Positions 41,441 to 50,407 of a stretch of 64,000 nt of DNA are shown here, piece by piece. The position numbers and the translations under genes were made by a program. The DNA comes from Paenibacillus algorifonticola (GTDB lineage: Bacteria > Bacillota > Bacilli > Paenibacillales > Paenibacillaceae): assembly GCF_000971975.1 (NCBI RefSeq), contig NZ_LAQO01000016.1:1-64000 (forward strand), written 5' to 3'. How positions within the stretch are numbered: position 1 is the first letter of the stretch; every line of letters begins with the position of its first letter. Under the pieces are notes generated by a model. The model had not been told where the DNA came from and made no database searches. It was given only the letters and a program-made list of their open reading frames with translations.

Positions 41441-42430
41441 ATGCCAGAAGCGCTGCTTCAGGTAAAGGAACTGCAGACCTCGTTCGTCACCAGGGAAGGG
41501 ACTATTCCGGCGGTTAACCGCGTCTCGTTCAGTGTGGCGAAAGGGGAAACATTATGTATTGTCGGCGAGTCGGGCTCTGGCAAGAGCGTCACCTCGCTCT
41601 CTATAATTGGGCTTGTTGATCAGCCGGGCAAGGTGGTAGGCGGTAAAATTGAGCTGGAGGGCCGCAATCTCCTGGCGATGAATAAAAGAGAACTGCGAAA
41701 AATTCGCGGCAATGAAATTTCGATGATTTTTCAGGAGCCGATGACCTCATTGAATCCGGTATTCACAGTTGGCAGCCAGCTTTCAGAAGCGATGCAAGTG
41801 CATATGGGAGTGAACAGGAAAGAAGCCTGCCGGCGAAGCGTAGAATTGCTAAAGCTGGTCGGCATCCCCCATCCGGATAAAGCGTTGCGTTATTTTCCGC
41901 ATCAATTGTCAGGCGGTATGAGACAGCGGGTGATGATTGCAATGGCATTAGCCTGCCACCCCAAGCTGCTTATTGCCGATGAGCCGACGACAGCGCTTGA
42001 TGTGACGATTCAGGCGCAAATCCTGGAGCTGATCAGGCAACTGAGCGCCAAGCTGGGGATGGGCGTTATTTTAATTACACACGATCTGGGAATTGTAGCA
42101 GAAATGGCGGATCGCGTAGCTGTGATGTATGCGGGAGAGATTGTCGAGGAAGCGCTCGTGGATGATTTATTCGACCGTCCGCTTCATCCCTATACCATTG
42201 GCTTGCTGCGATCATTGCCACAGATCAAGGAGCATCAGGAGGAGCTGTATTCGATTTCCGGTACGGTTCCGCATCTTCTCAAGCTTCCCACGGGCTGCGC
42301 GTTTCAAGCACGCTGTCCAGGCGTCACCGAGGAATGCCGCCAGAGGAAGCCTGAGCTGGAGCTTAGAGAACCCGGGCATTCGGTTCGCTGCTTTCACCCG
42401 GGTCCGGCAGATAAAGGGGAGGTTGTATGA
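41441..42430 (+). CDS. ABC transporter ATP-binding protein, DppD/OppD type
   Basis: A 329-residue ATPase. Walker A is GESGSGKS, the signature is LSGGMRQRVMIAMALACHP, Walker B is LLIADEPTTALD, and the C-terminal oligopeptide-transporter extension has the CAFQARCPGVTEECRQ cysteine pattern that binds an Fe-S cluster in this family. Its stop overlaps the start of the next ATPase (ATGA), so the two are coupled. AGGGAGG precedes the ATG. Confidence 0.95.
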   Translation: MPEALLQVKELQTSFVTREGTIPAVNRVSFSVAKGETLCIVGESGSGKSVTSLSIIGLVDQPGKVVGGKIELEGRNLLAMNKRELRKIRGNEISMIFQEPMTSLNPVFTVGSQLSEAMQVHMGVNRKEACRRSVELLKLVGIPHPDKALRYFPHQLSGGMRQRVMIAMALACHPKLLIADEPTTALDVTIQAQILELIRQLSAKLGMGVILITHDLGIVAEMADRVAVMYAGEIVEEALVDDLFDRPLHPYTIGLLRSLPQIKEHQEELYSISGTVPHLLKLPTGCAFQARCPGVTEECRQRKPELELREPGHSVRCFHPGPADKGEVV

Positions 42431-43413
42431 ATTCACTCATTTCCGAGGAAAGGCCGCTGCTTGAGGTCAAGGGGCTGACCAAATATTATCCATTCAAAAT
42501 AGGGCCGTTTTCCAAAAAAACGGGCTACGTCCGCGCAGTGGACGGACTTAGCTTCTCAGTCCATAAAGGGGAGACGCTTGGTATTGTTGGCGAATCAGGC
42601 TGCGGCAAATCTACTGCGGGACAGCTGATTCTGCAGCTGCAGGAGCCGACAGCAGGCGAGGTTTGGTTTGACCAGCGCAAATTGACGGGGCTGGGCGGCA
42701 AGGAGCTACGCAAGGTTCGGGCTGATCTGCAAATGATTTTCCAGGACCCTTATGCCTCATTAAATCCGCGAATGAAGATCAAGGATGCGATTGCCGAGCC
42801 TCTCCTTATTCATGGTCTAACAGATGGCGCCAAATTAAGGAGCCGGATTATCGAGCTGCTGGAAACCGTAGGGCTAAGCGAGCATCATTTGAACCGCTAT
42901 CCCCATGAGTTTAGCGGTGGGCAGCGTCAGCGCATAGGCATCGCAAGAGCGCTTGCGCTAAATCCCAAGCTGATTATTTGCGATGAGGCGGTTTCTGCGC
43001 TCGATGTTTCCATTCAGGCACAGATCCTGAATCTGCTCAAGAAGCTGCAGAAGGAATATGGACTAACGTATATTTTTATCGCCCATGGCCTGGCATCCGT
43101 GAAGTTCGTAAGCGAGAAAATTGCGGTCATGTATTTGGGCAAAATTGTTGAGCTGGCGCAGCGGGATGAATTGTTCGCCCGTCCCAAGCATCCTTACACG
43201 AAGTCTCTGCTGTCAGCTATTCCGGTCTCTCATCCGAGAGAAACGAAGGAGCGCATCATCCTTCAAGGCGATCTTCCAAGCCCGGCTAATCCGCCTGGAG
43301 GCTGCAGCTTTCATACACGCTGTTCGTTTGTCCAGGATATTTGCAGGAAAGAGGCTCCTGCATTCCAGCAGCATACGGATAAGCATGGCGTTGCCTGCCA
43401 TTTTCCGCTGTAG
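42427..43413 (+). CDS. ABC transporter ATP-binding protein, DppF/OppF type
   Basis: A 328-residue ATPase with Walker A GESGCGKS, signature FSGGQRQRIGIARALALNP and Walker B LIICDEAVSALD. The C-terminus has the CSFHTRCSFVQDIC cysteine cluster. Walker B reads DEAVSALD with Val-Ser, a common DppF variant. In the switch region Gly replaces the more usual Asp (FIAHGLASVKFVS), a minor deviation. It completes the five-part importer. Confidence 0.94.
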   Translation: MNSLISEERPLLEVKGLTKYYPFKIGPFSKKTGYVRAVDGLSFSVHKGETLGIVGESGCGKSTAGQLILQLQEPTAGEVWFDQRKLTGLGGKELRKVRADLQMIFQDPYASLNPRMKIKDAIAEPLLIHGLTDGAKLRSRIIELLETVGLSEHHLNRYPHEFSGGQRQRIGIARALALNPKLIICDEAVSALDVSIQAQILNLLKKLQKEYGLTYIFIAHGLASVKFVSEKIAVMYLGKIVELAQRDELFARPKHPYTKSLLSAIPVSHPRETKERIILQGDLPSPANPPGGCSFHTRCSFVQDICRKEAPAFQQHTDKHGVACHFPL

Positions 43414-43474
43414 AGCCGCAGGCTGGCGTTAAATGAAAGGCAGGAAATAATATTTAGCGATGAGGTGAGCAAGA

Positions 43475-44830
43475 ATGGGCAATAACCGTCAAATGATTTT
43501 GAATTTTTTTATGAACAGTACAGGTTTTCATGAAACGGCATGGCGGCATCCTTTGGCGGAGCCGGAGGGTGTTACCAGTCTGGCATTATACAAGAAGATG
43601 GCATTGATTGCCGAGCAGGCAAAGTTTCATACGGTGTTTCTGGCGGATGCGTATGAGCTGGGGGAGAAGGTCAAGCATCAGGCGTTAAGCCGGCTTGAGC
43701 CCTATACCTTATTGGTCGCTTTAGCAGCGGTAACGGAGCGTATCGGGCTGGTGGCAACGGTATCGACATCCTATACGGAGCCCTTCCATACCGCTCGACT
43801 GTTTGCTTCGCTGGACCACTTGAGCGGCGGGCGCGCGGGTTGGAATATCGTTACGACAGGCATTGGCAATACCCATTTGAATTTCAGCAGGGAGCAGAAT
43901 TTCGAACACACTGAGCGGTATAATCGCGCTCTGGAGTTCGTCGAACTGACGACCAAGCTTTGGGATAGCTGGGAGGATGACGCCCTGCTATTTAATAAGG
44001 CTGACGGCTTGTATGCCGACCCGGACAAAATTCATGCAATCAAGCACAAAAGCGACAATTTCTCCGTGGAAGGCCCGCTCAATTTGCCCCGTCCGCCGCA
44101 GGGTTATCCAGTATTGGCTCAGGCTGGCTCATCCGAGGATGGAAAGGAATTGGCCGCCCGCACAGGCGAGCTGATCTATACGGCTCAGCAAACGTTGAAG
44201 GACGCGCAGACCTTCTATGCTGACGTGAAATCGAGAGTTGCCAAATACGGCCGTGATCCGGAGGAGGTCAAAATTGTGCCGGGATTCAGCTTAATTGTGG
44301 GGGCTACGGAGGCTGAGGCAAAAGAGAAGGAGGCTGAGCTGCGCGAGTCGATTATTCCAGAGCTTGGGCTTAAGCGGTTATCGAGCCGGTTGAAGGTAGA
44401 TCTGTTCTCCTATCCACTGGATGGGCCCGTACCACAGCTGCCTGATCCGGCCACGATTAACGAGAACAGAAGCCGATTCGAGCTGATGAAAAATATGATA
44501 GAGTCCGAGCAGCTGACGATTCGTCAGTTGATTGAGCGGGCATCAGGAGGCAATGGACATCGCACCTTTGCAGGAACGGCTGTTCAGGTTGCCGATGAAA
44601 TGGAGGAATGGTTTACGAAAGCAGCCTGTGACGGCTTCGTAATTAGGCCGCAGCAGCTGCCGACTGGGCTTGAGGATTTTGCACGTCTTGTCGTGCCTGA
44701 GCTGCAGCGAAGAGGCTTGTTCCACACGGAATACAAGGGCAGAACATTGAGGGAGAATCTGGGTTTAAGCCGCCCGGTCAATCAGTTTGCCCGCAAAACT
44801 TTTGAAGCGGGAGGAATTCATCAGCTATGA
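43475..44830 (+). CDS. FMNH2-dependent monooxygenase, NtaA/SnaA/DszA (LLM) family, first copy
   Basis: A 451-residue bacterial-luciferase-like monooxygenase. The N-terminal HETAWRHP and FHTVFLADAYEL, the middle GGRAGWNIVTTG and the block QAGSSEDGKELAA are typical of NtaA/SnaA/DmoA enzymes. These use reduced FMN and oxygen to cleave C-S or C-N bonds in compounds such as dialkyl sulfides, sulfones, N-acyl-S-alkylcysteines or nitrilotriacetate. Reduced FMN must come from a reductase, and none is encoded nearby. AGGTGAG precedes the ATG. Its stop overlaps the next start (ATGA). Confidence 0.92.
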   Translation: MGNNRQMILNFFMNSTGFHETAWRHPLAEPEGVTSLALYKKMALIAEQAKFHTVFLADAYELGEKVKHQALSRLEPYTLLVALAAVTERIGLVATVSTSYTEPFHTARLFASLDHLSGGRAGWNIVTTGIGNTHLNFSREQNFEHTERYNRALEFVELTTKLWDSWEDDALLFNKADGLYADPDKIHAIKHKSDNFSVEGPLNLPRPPQGYPVLAQAGSSEDGKELAARTGELIYTAQQTLKDAQTFYADVKSRVAKYGRDPEEVKIVPGFSLIVGATEAEAKEKEAELRESIIPELGLKRLSSRLKVDLFSYPLDGPVPQLPDPATINENRSRFELMKNMIESEQLTIRQLIERASGGNGHRTFAGTAVQVADEMEEWFTKAACDGFVIRPQQLPTGLEDFARLVVPELQRRGLFHTEYKGRTLRENLGLSRPVNQFARKTFEAGGIHQL

Positions 44831-46143
44831 GTAAGGGGAGACAGCTGAAGCTAGGTTTGTTTATTCAAGCTGCCGGGCATCATATCGCAGGCTGGCGGCA
44901 TGCAGATGCGCAATCAGGGAGCGAGAACTTCGAATTAATTAAGGAGCTGGCCCAAACAGCCGAGCGTGCGAAGATGGATATGGTCTTCCTCGCGGATGGC
45001 TTGACCACCTCCGCTGACGCTCCGGCGTCCGTCGTGGCACGATTTGAGCCAATTACACTGCTTGCTGCTTTATCTACGGTTACTAGCCGTATTGGGCTTG
45101 CGGTTACAGCATCAACGACCTACAATGAGCCCTTCAATATTGCGCGATTGTTGGCGTCTGTTGATCAATTAAGCCACGGACGTGCGGCGTGGAACGTAGT
45201 GACGACCTCTACGCTTGCGGCTGCGAAAAACTATTCTGCCAGGGAGCATCTTGATCATAGCCTTCGTTATGAGCGGGCAGCTGAATTTGTCGAAGTTGTA
45301 AAAGGACTGTGGGACAGCTGGGAGCAGCAGCCTTATGTTGTGAACAAGGCGACTGGTGAATATATCGCGAAAGAGAAGCTGCATGAGCTGAACCATGAAG
45401 GCCGATTTTTCTCCGTGAAGGGACCGCTCAATGTGACACAGAGTCCGCAAGGGCATCCGGTCATTATTCAGGCGGGTTCTTCTGATAGCGGGCAGGATCT
45501 GGCTGCGCAGATCGGGGAAGTCGTCTTCACGGCGCAGCAGTCGCTAGAGGATGCACAACAGTTTTATGCCGAGCTGAAAGGCAGATTGCCGCAGTATGGT
45601 CGTCTGCCGGAGCATCTTCATATTTTGCCAGGACTGCTTCCGGTCATTGGAGCGACGGAGCGGGAAGCGAAGGAGAAATATGAATATTTGCAAAGCTTTA
45701 TCGATGACTCCTTCGCTTATGACTCCTTAACGGAGAGATTTCAATATGATATGAGAACCTTCTCGCTGGATGAGCCCGTTCCTGACATTCCTGAATCCAG
45801 CGGTCGCAAAAGTCGGCCTCAGCTGCTATTGAAGCTTGCTCGCAAGGAAGGGCTGACGCTCCGCCAGCTTTACAGGGAGGTAGCCGGAGCGCGCGGCCAT
45901 CGCATAGCAGTCGGTACCCCGCTGCAAATAGCAGATCATATTCAGCAATGGTTTGACGGTTATGCTGCTGACGGGTTTAACATTATGCCCCCTTATGTGA
46001 CAGGCGGGCTGGATGATTTTGTAGACGGAGTTATTCCGGAGCTTCAAAGCAGGGGACTGTTTCGAACAGAATACGAGGGGAGCACGCTGCGCGAGAATCT
46101 GGGGTTGCCTATCCCTGTTAATCGCCATACTCTTGTTCTGTAA
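44827..46143 (+). CDS. FMNH2-dependent monooxygenase, NtaA/SnaA/DszA (LLM) family, second copy
   Basis: A 438-residue paralogue of the preceding enzyme, with AGWRHADAQSG, GRAAWNVVTTST and QAGSSDSGQDLAA. The two differ across the active-site lid (about residues 150-200 and 280-330), so they may act on successive intermediates or form a mixed complex. The start is coupled to the upstream stop and has AGGAATTC/GGAGG-like sequence within the last codons. It ends 32 bases before the RraA-like start codon. Confidence 0.92.
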   Translation: MSKGRQLKLGLFIQAAGHHIAGWRHADAQSGSENFELIKELAQTAERAKMDMVFLADGLTTSADAPASVVARFEPITLLAALSTVTSRIGLAVTASTTYNEPFNIARLLASVDQLSHGRAAWNVVTTSTLAAAKNYSAREHLDHSLRYERAAEFVEVVKGLWDSWEQQPYVVNKATGEYIAKEKLHELNHEGRFFSVKGPLNVTQSPQGHPVIIQAGSSDSGQDLAAQIGEVVFTAQQSLEDAQQFYAELKGRLPQYGRLPEHLHILPGLLPVIGATEREAKEKYEYLQSFIDDSFAYDSLTERFQYDMRTFSLDEPVPDIPESSGRKSRPQLLLKLARKEGLTLRQLYREVAGARGHRIAVGTPLQIADHIQQWFDGYAADGFNIMPPYVTGGLDDFVDGVIPELQSRGLFRTEYEGSTLRENLGLPIPVNRHTLVL

Positions 46144-46175
46144 TATTAAGTGATTAATTGGGGGGTTATTCCATT

Positions 46176-46799
46176 TTGAATATAAACGAACTATTTAAGG
46201 AGCTTCCAACGACCAGCATTTCAGATGTTCTGGGTGGACTAACCAATTTGAATTATAATATTAAACCGATGCAGGAGCAGGACAGAATTGCCGGGAGAGC
46301 CTTCACAGTAACGATTCCAGTAGGGGACAATCTGACTGTGCTTCAAGCAATAAGAGAGGCAAGTCCTGGCGATGTTCTCGTTATTGATGCGAAGGGCGAT
46401 ACTACGCGCGCAGTGGCTGGGGATTTTATAGTTGGATTAGCAAGGGCAGTGGGATTGCAGGGTATTGTAGTGGATGGCGTCATTCGCGATGTTGAAGGGA
46501 TCAGGACACTGAACTTTCCAATATTCACCCGCGGCACGACAATTGCAGCAAGCAGTAAATATGGTGGTGGGAAGACGAATGTTCCAATATCGGCCGGAGG
46601 AGTGAGCGTTCATCCGGGCGACGTGATTATCGGTGATGTTGATGGGGTTGTTGTCGTGCCGCAAGGCAGAGAGCAGCAAGTAGCAGAAGAAGCAAGAGGA
46701 AAGATCGCTCAGGATCAGCAGCGGGAACTGGATGTATCGGGCAATAAAGAGGCAGCGCTGCGTTATCTAGACAAAGTACTGGGTATCAGTAAGAGCTGA
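46176..46799 (+). CDS. RraA-like protein (HMG/CHA aldolase or oxaloacetate decarboxylase fold)
   Basis: A 207-residue protein. The family core is GIVVDGVIRDVEGI, with Arg and Asp of the RD motif that binds divalent metal and a 2-oxo acid, and GGVSVHPGDVIIGDVDGVVVVP follows. Members act as 4-hydroxy-4-methyl-2-oxoglutarate aldolases, oxaloacetate decarboxylases or RNase E inhibitors; without RNase E a metabolic role is likely. The start is TTG at 46176 with GGGGGGT nine bases upstream, giving MNINELFKELPTTSISD. As last gene of the cluster it may process a 2-oxo acid product of the monooxygenases. Confidence 0.85.
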   Translation: MNINELFKELPTTSISDVLGGLTNLNYNIKPMQEQDRIAGRAFTVTIPVGDNLTVLQAIREASPGDVLVIDAKGDTTRAVAGDFIVGLARAVGLQGIVVDGVIRDVEGIRTLNFPIFTRGTTIAASSKYGGGKTNVPISAGGVSVHPGDVIIGDVDGVVVVPQGREQQVAEEARGKIAQDQQRELDVSGNKEAALRYLDKVLGISKS

Positions 46800-46898
46800 T
46801 AGGATGCGCGGATAAGGCTAATGAGCAGAGCCGAATCGAAAAATGCAGTAGCGCATGTACTCGAAATAGCACAAGAATTTGTAATGGAAAATTTATAA

Positions 46899-46946
46899 AA
46901 ATAAACAGTCTAAAGCTGATGCCTACTGTATCGGGGGCGGCTTTAG
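46899..46946 (-). terminator. possible terminator after the small DMT-like gene
   Basis: On the minus strand CTAAAGC and GCTTTAG pair around a G/C-rich 23-base loop and are followed by ACTGTTTATTTTT. It is weak, and may also end the plus-strand cluster. Confidence 0.4.
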
Positions 46947-46985
46947 GCCGTTTGCTTTTTCCTCCAGTAATGCTTGTGAAAGCGC

Positions 46986-47333
46986 TCATTTGAGCTTCGT
47001 AATCCAGAAGCCCAGCACGACGATGGCGAGTCCGGCAATCGTTTTCCAGTTCGGCATTTCCCGCAAAAACATCATGCCAATGATGACACAAACCAAAATT
47101 TCGATGCCTTTCGACAAGGTGAGGGCAAAGGTCAAATTACCAAACCCTTTATACATAAACTTGACGCCAAATCCGATCATTACATTTGCAGCAAAAATGA
47201 TGGGCAGCAGCTTGAACTGATACCAGATCGTGGCCCAGAAAACGGGGTCAATATGCTTGCTCTGATAAGCAAAGACGGCATTCACCGCGAATAGTCCTCC
47301 AAGGAGTAGGGCGACAGCATAAACGAGCAGCAT
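46986..47333 (-). CDS. small four-TM transporter-like protein (SMR/EamA half type)
   Basis: A 115-residue protein of four membrane helices, the size and plan of small multidrug resistance or half-EamA proteins: LLVYAVALLLGGLFAVNAVF, LLPIIFAANVMIGFGVKFMY, FALTLSKGIEILVCVIIGMM and TIAGLAIVVLGFWITKL. A Glu in helix 3 (SKGIEIL) could be the coupling residue. The ATG at 47333 has AAAGGAG ten bases upstream, so the longer N-terminus is not used. It would work as a dimer, and its substrate is unknown. Confidence 0.78.
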   Translation of the reverse strand: MLLVYAVALLLGGLFAVNAVFAYQSKHIDPVFWATIWYQFKLLPIIFAANVMIGFGVKFMYKGFGNLTFALTLSKGIEILVCVIIGMMFLREMPNWKTIAGLAIVVLGFWITKLK

Positions 47334-47711
47334 GCTTTTGCAGCTCCTTTCATTCAAATATTCCATTGCGCTTATATGTTGCCCAAGGGAAAGATTTTTT
47401 AAAGGAGGCAATTGTGAAATTTATGATGTGGGTCTGGGCTAATTGGTTTGCTTATTCTTATTTTTTAAAAGTGCTTTTGTCATCCTGTACGTTTCGTGCC
47501 ATTTAAAATAATCTCTACATCAGGTGTGAAGAGAACCAGCAGCTTCTCCGTACGGGAGGCGTCAAAAAGTTGGAAATAATCGTCTAAAACAGCTGTGTGT
47601 GTCGTGTTGGTCATCATTATAGCTCCTAATCCTTGTGCATATGGAATGCAAGGAATCCTTTGAATGAAATCGGCATTGAAACATCCCGCAGGATATGGTA
47701 CGTTGGGCAGT

Positions 47712-48026
47712 ATGAGAATGATGAGAGTACCAGAAGCCAATGAAATGAAGCTCACAACGGTGCTTCACGCGCTGAGCGACCCTGTGCGGCTTAAAATTGT
47801 TTTATGTCTCGCCCGGACAGGAGAGAAAAACTGCTCTTCTTTTGAGGTGGAGCATCTGTCCAAATCGACGTTGTCGCATCATGTCAAAATATTGCGTGAA
47901 GGAGGAATCATTCAGCCGCGAATTGAAGGCAAGCAGCATTATTATTCGATTCGCCGGGATAACCTCGACTTATGTTTTCCAGGGCTGCTCGATTCCATTC
48001 TGGCAACGGACGAGCGGTATATTTGA
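47712..48026 (+). CDS. ArsR-family transcriptional regulator
   Basis: A protein of about 104 residues. The winged helix is plain: LTTVLHALSDPVRLKIVLCLA, then SKSTLSHHVKILREGGII and EGKQHYYSIRRDNLD. Cysteines occur (LCLA, NCSS, LCFPG) but no standard metal-site motif. The start could be the ATG at 47712 or 47721, or an upstream ATG at 47664 with AAGGA; the family N-terminus (RVPEANEMKL) favours the later ones. It is divergent from the small transporter gene at 47333 and may control it. Confidence 0.82.
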   Translation: MRMMRVPEANEMKLTTVLHALSDPVRLKIVLCLARTGEKNCSSFEVEHLSKSTLSHHVKILREGGIIQPRIEGKQHYYSIRRDNLDLCFPGLLDSILATDERYI

Positions 48027-48045
48027 GAGAATTTGAGGGGGAAAT

Positions 48046-48073
48046 AAAAAAGCGGCCGCTTGGCCGCTTTTTT
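48046..48073. terminator. bidirectional terminator between ArsR and VanY-type genes
   Basis: AAAAAAGCGGCC and GGCCGCTTTTTT pair perfectly around GCTT. It serves two convergent transcripts. Confidence 0.92.
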
Positions 48074-48081
48074 TAGTCTTA

Positions 48082-48870
48082 TTAGCGCTTCTCGGATACC
48101 GGAACCGCACTGTAATATTCATCAAGCGTAATATCGCGCTCGTTCAGCTCTTTAGCAAGCTCCTTGCCGACGTAGCGAATGTGCCAAGGCTCATATTTGT
48201 AGCCGGTGATGCTGTCTTTGCCCTCGGGATAACGAATAATGTAGCCATATTCCCATGCATGATCAGCCAGCCAACCTGCTTCTGGCGTAGCCGCAAAACA
48301 ATCCTCGGCAGCACATTTGCCATCCGCACCCGTAACATCAATCGCAAGGCCGGTCTGGTGCTCACTCGTACCTGGAAAAGCGCTGTACATTCGAGCGGCT
48401 TCTTCGCCATCTTTTTTTACATAATTGTCGAACAGTGTTTTCTGGCGATCATAGGAACGATAGCCGGAAACGCCAGCCAGCTGAATGCCATCACCAGATG
48501 CTCCGGCGAATAATTGCTCCAAAGCGTCAGCCGCTTCCTTGCGCAGCATGCGCTTGTCTATTTTCTCAGTGAAGGTGAACGCCACATCAGGATATACCAA
48601 ATCCTGCGGCTCATAGCCTTCCGGCAAGCTGTATTGCTTGTTTACGAGAACGACGGCTGCAGTGGGGTTTGCTACGACAAGCAAATCGTCAATGGTACCG
48701 GATGTTTCCTGAACGGCGGTATCTCCCGTTTCTCCAGCATCGTCGGTATTCGTGTTGTTCGTTGGCGATTGGCTTGCTATAGGCGATACGGTTTCCTGTG
48801 CGCCAGAGCAGCCAAAGGCAAACAGCAGCAACAGAACCGTCAAAGCCTGTCCTGTTCTTTTCATACTCAT
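48082..48870 (-). CDS. D-alanyl-D-alanine carboxypeptidase, VanY/M15B family lipoprotein
   Basis: A 262-residue lipoprotein: signal MKRTGQALTVLLLLFAFGC with Cys21, then a Thr/Asn/Ser-rich spacer to about residue 60. The M15 zinc site is FPGTSEHQTGLAIDVTG (His and Asp ligands) with EPWHIRYVG giving the last His, and GVSGYRSYDRQKTLFDNYV is the substrate region. It trims D-Ala from peptidoglycan stem peptides outside the membrane. No vancomycin resistance genes are near, so a housekeeping role is likely. AAGGAGG lies 11 bases before the ATG. Confidence 0.94.
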   Translation of the reverse strand: MSMKRTGQALTVLLLLFAFGCSGAQETVSPIASQSPTNNTNTDDAGETGDTAVQETSGTIDDLLVVANPTAAVVLVNKQYSLPEGYEPQDLVYPDVAFTFTEKIDKRMLRKEAADALEQLFAGASGDGIQLAGVSGYRSYDRQKTLFDNYVKKDGEEAARMYSAFPGTSEHQTGLAIDVTGADGKCAAEDCFAATPEAGWLADHAWEYGYIIRYPEGKDSITGYKYEPWHIRYVGKELAKELNERDITLDEYYSAVPVSEKR

Positions 48871-49070
48871 GTTTAAAAACGCCTCCTTAAGTGTGATCCC
48901 TATGACGAATTATAACGGGCAATTGTTTCGAAAAATATTGAAAATGTATCAAAATTGTAACATTTTTAGCTTTGGAAGGAGGGATTGTTTCCGTCAAGCT
49001 GAAACGGCGCTCGTGCCCTGTGATAAAATGAAAGCATAAATGTACATATTTTGTGTAAGAGAGGTGCCGA

Positions 49071-50213
49071 ATGAACATAGACAGGATAGCAGGACTTCGC
49101 CTGCAAAATCAAGGGGTATCATCAGTTGAAAGCAATTGGTCGCCTAGTCAGGTTGTCCAGCAGCTCGGTGCTGTGCAGGCTCAGGATTATATGCAGGCGA
49201 TGTGGGCTATTGGCCTGCGCTCGCCTGGAGCGACGCTGTCCAAGGTTGAGCAGAGCATAAAAGGCCGCGAGATGGTACTGACCTGGACGCAGCGCGGAAC
49301 GATTCATTTTGTGCCAACAGAGGATGTATTATGGCGATTGTCACTTGCTGCCCCGCGCTTGCTTCAGCAGTCAAAGCGGCGGAGGGAGCAGCTGGAGCTA
49401 GATGACTCAACGCTTGAGCGCAGCGAAAGCTTGATTCGCAATATGCTGCAAGGAGGAGCGCAGGTGACCCGCGGAGAATTGCTAGAACAGTTGGAGCGGG
49501 CGGGCATACGCACGGATAGCCAGCGGGGTTATCATATTTTATGGCATAGCGCCTATAAAGGACTGATTTGCTTTGGACCGATAAGCGGCAAGCAGCAAAC
49601 GTTCGTTTTGCTAGATGAATGGGCGACGGATGCACAGAAATTGACGCGTGAAGATGCGCTTGCGAAGCTCGCTTTGCGATATTTTAACGCTCATGGACCT
49701 GCTACCGTTCATGATTTTGCTTGGTGGACAGGCATGACGCTTGCGGATGCAAGAGAAGGGCTTGAAGCTATAAAAGGCAAGCTGGATACAGAGCGAATGG
49801 ACGGCAGCGACTACTGGATGGGGAAGCAGACAGACGGTGCTTGGACGGGGCAGCGGAAAGAGGAGCATTCGAAGGAGGAGCAGCAACAGGGCAAAGCGTC
49901 AGCCGTTTATTTGCTGCCGGGCTTTGATGAGTATATTTTAGGTTACAAGGAACGCGGCGCCGTTCTGAAGCCTGAAATTGCACCGCGAATTGTTCCTGGG
50001 AATAATGGTGTTTTTCTTCCCATGGTTGTGGTAAATGGACAAGTCGTCGGTACTTGGAAACGAACGGTTAAGAAGAAGGGGATCGATGTCGTCATTCATC
50101 CCTTTGAACGGCTTGATGGCTTCGAGGAGGAAATCGAGCAAAGGGCAGAAGCTTGCGCGAAATTCATGGAGCTGCCGCTGACGAAGCTGGTTTTCGAGCA
50201 GGCGGTTAAGTAA
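49071..50213 (+). CDS. AlkZ-like winged-helix DNA glycosylase (HTH_42 family)
   Basis: A 380-residue protein of the AlkZ/YcaQ superfamily. The signature QxQ is present as AVQAQDYMQAMWAIGLR near residue 35. The TWTQRGTIHFVP strand and the AYLLPGFDEYILGYKER-like block (YLLPGFDEYILGY) are also typical. AlkZ proteins unhook DNA interstrand crosslinks made by azinomycin-like toxins, and YcaQ relatives repair bulky alkyl lesions. The start has AGAGAGGTG upstream. It is alone between terminators. Confidence 0.88.
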   Translation: MNIDRIAGLRLQNQGVSSVESNWSPSQVVQQLGAVQAQDYMQAMWAIGLRSPGATLSKVEQSIKGREMVLTWTQRGTIHFVPTEDVLWRLSLAAPRLLQQSKRRREQLELDDSTLERSESLIRNMLQGGAQVTRGELLEQLERAGIRTDSQRGYHILWHSAYKGLICFGPISGKQQTFVLLDEWATDAQKLTREDALAKLALRYFNAHGPATVHDFAWWTGMTLADAREGLEAIKGKLDTERMDGSDYWMGKQTDGAWTGQRKEEHSKEEQQQGKASAVYLLPGFDEYILGYKERGAVLKPEIAPRIVPGNNGVFLPMVVVNGQVVGTWKRTVKKKGIDVVIHPFERLDGFEEEIEQRAEACAKFMELPLTKLVFEQAVK

Positions 50214-50309
50214 GTTAAAATGGAGCTTCCTGACAGGCTCATGAGGAAGCTTAGAGGAAGCTTACCGACTGGGACCATTGTTCAAATGAATTTTTTGGGA
50301 AAAGAAATA

Positions 50310-50354
50310 GGAAAAGAAAACAGGCTTGCCAAACGGCAGCCTGTTTTCTTTTCC
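50310..50354. terminator. bidirectional terminator between AlkZ-like and GH18 genes
   Basis: GGAAAAGAAAACAGGCT and AGCCTGTTTTCTTTTCC are exact complements around an 11-base loop. The A/T-rich outer part acts as the T run in either direction. Confidence 0.88.
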
Positions 50355-50407
50355 TATAGAATAAATGATTTATTATAAGTTCTTGATCATACTGTACTTG
50401 CAGGCAC

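Noticed and set aside
46821..46899. 25-codon ORF starting MSRAESKNAV after the RraA-like gene
   Set aside because: Too short to judge, with no clear ribosome binding site. It could be a remnant or chance.
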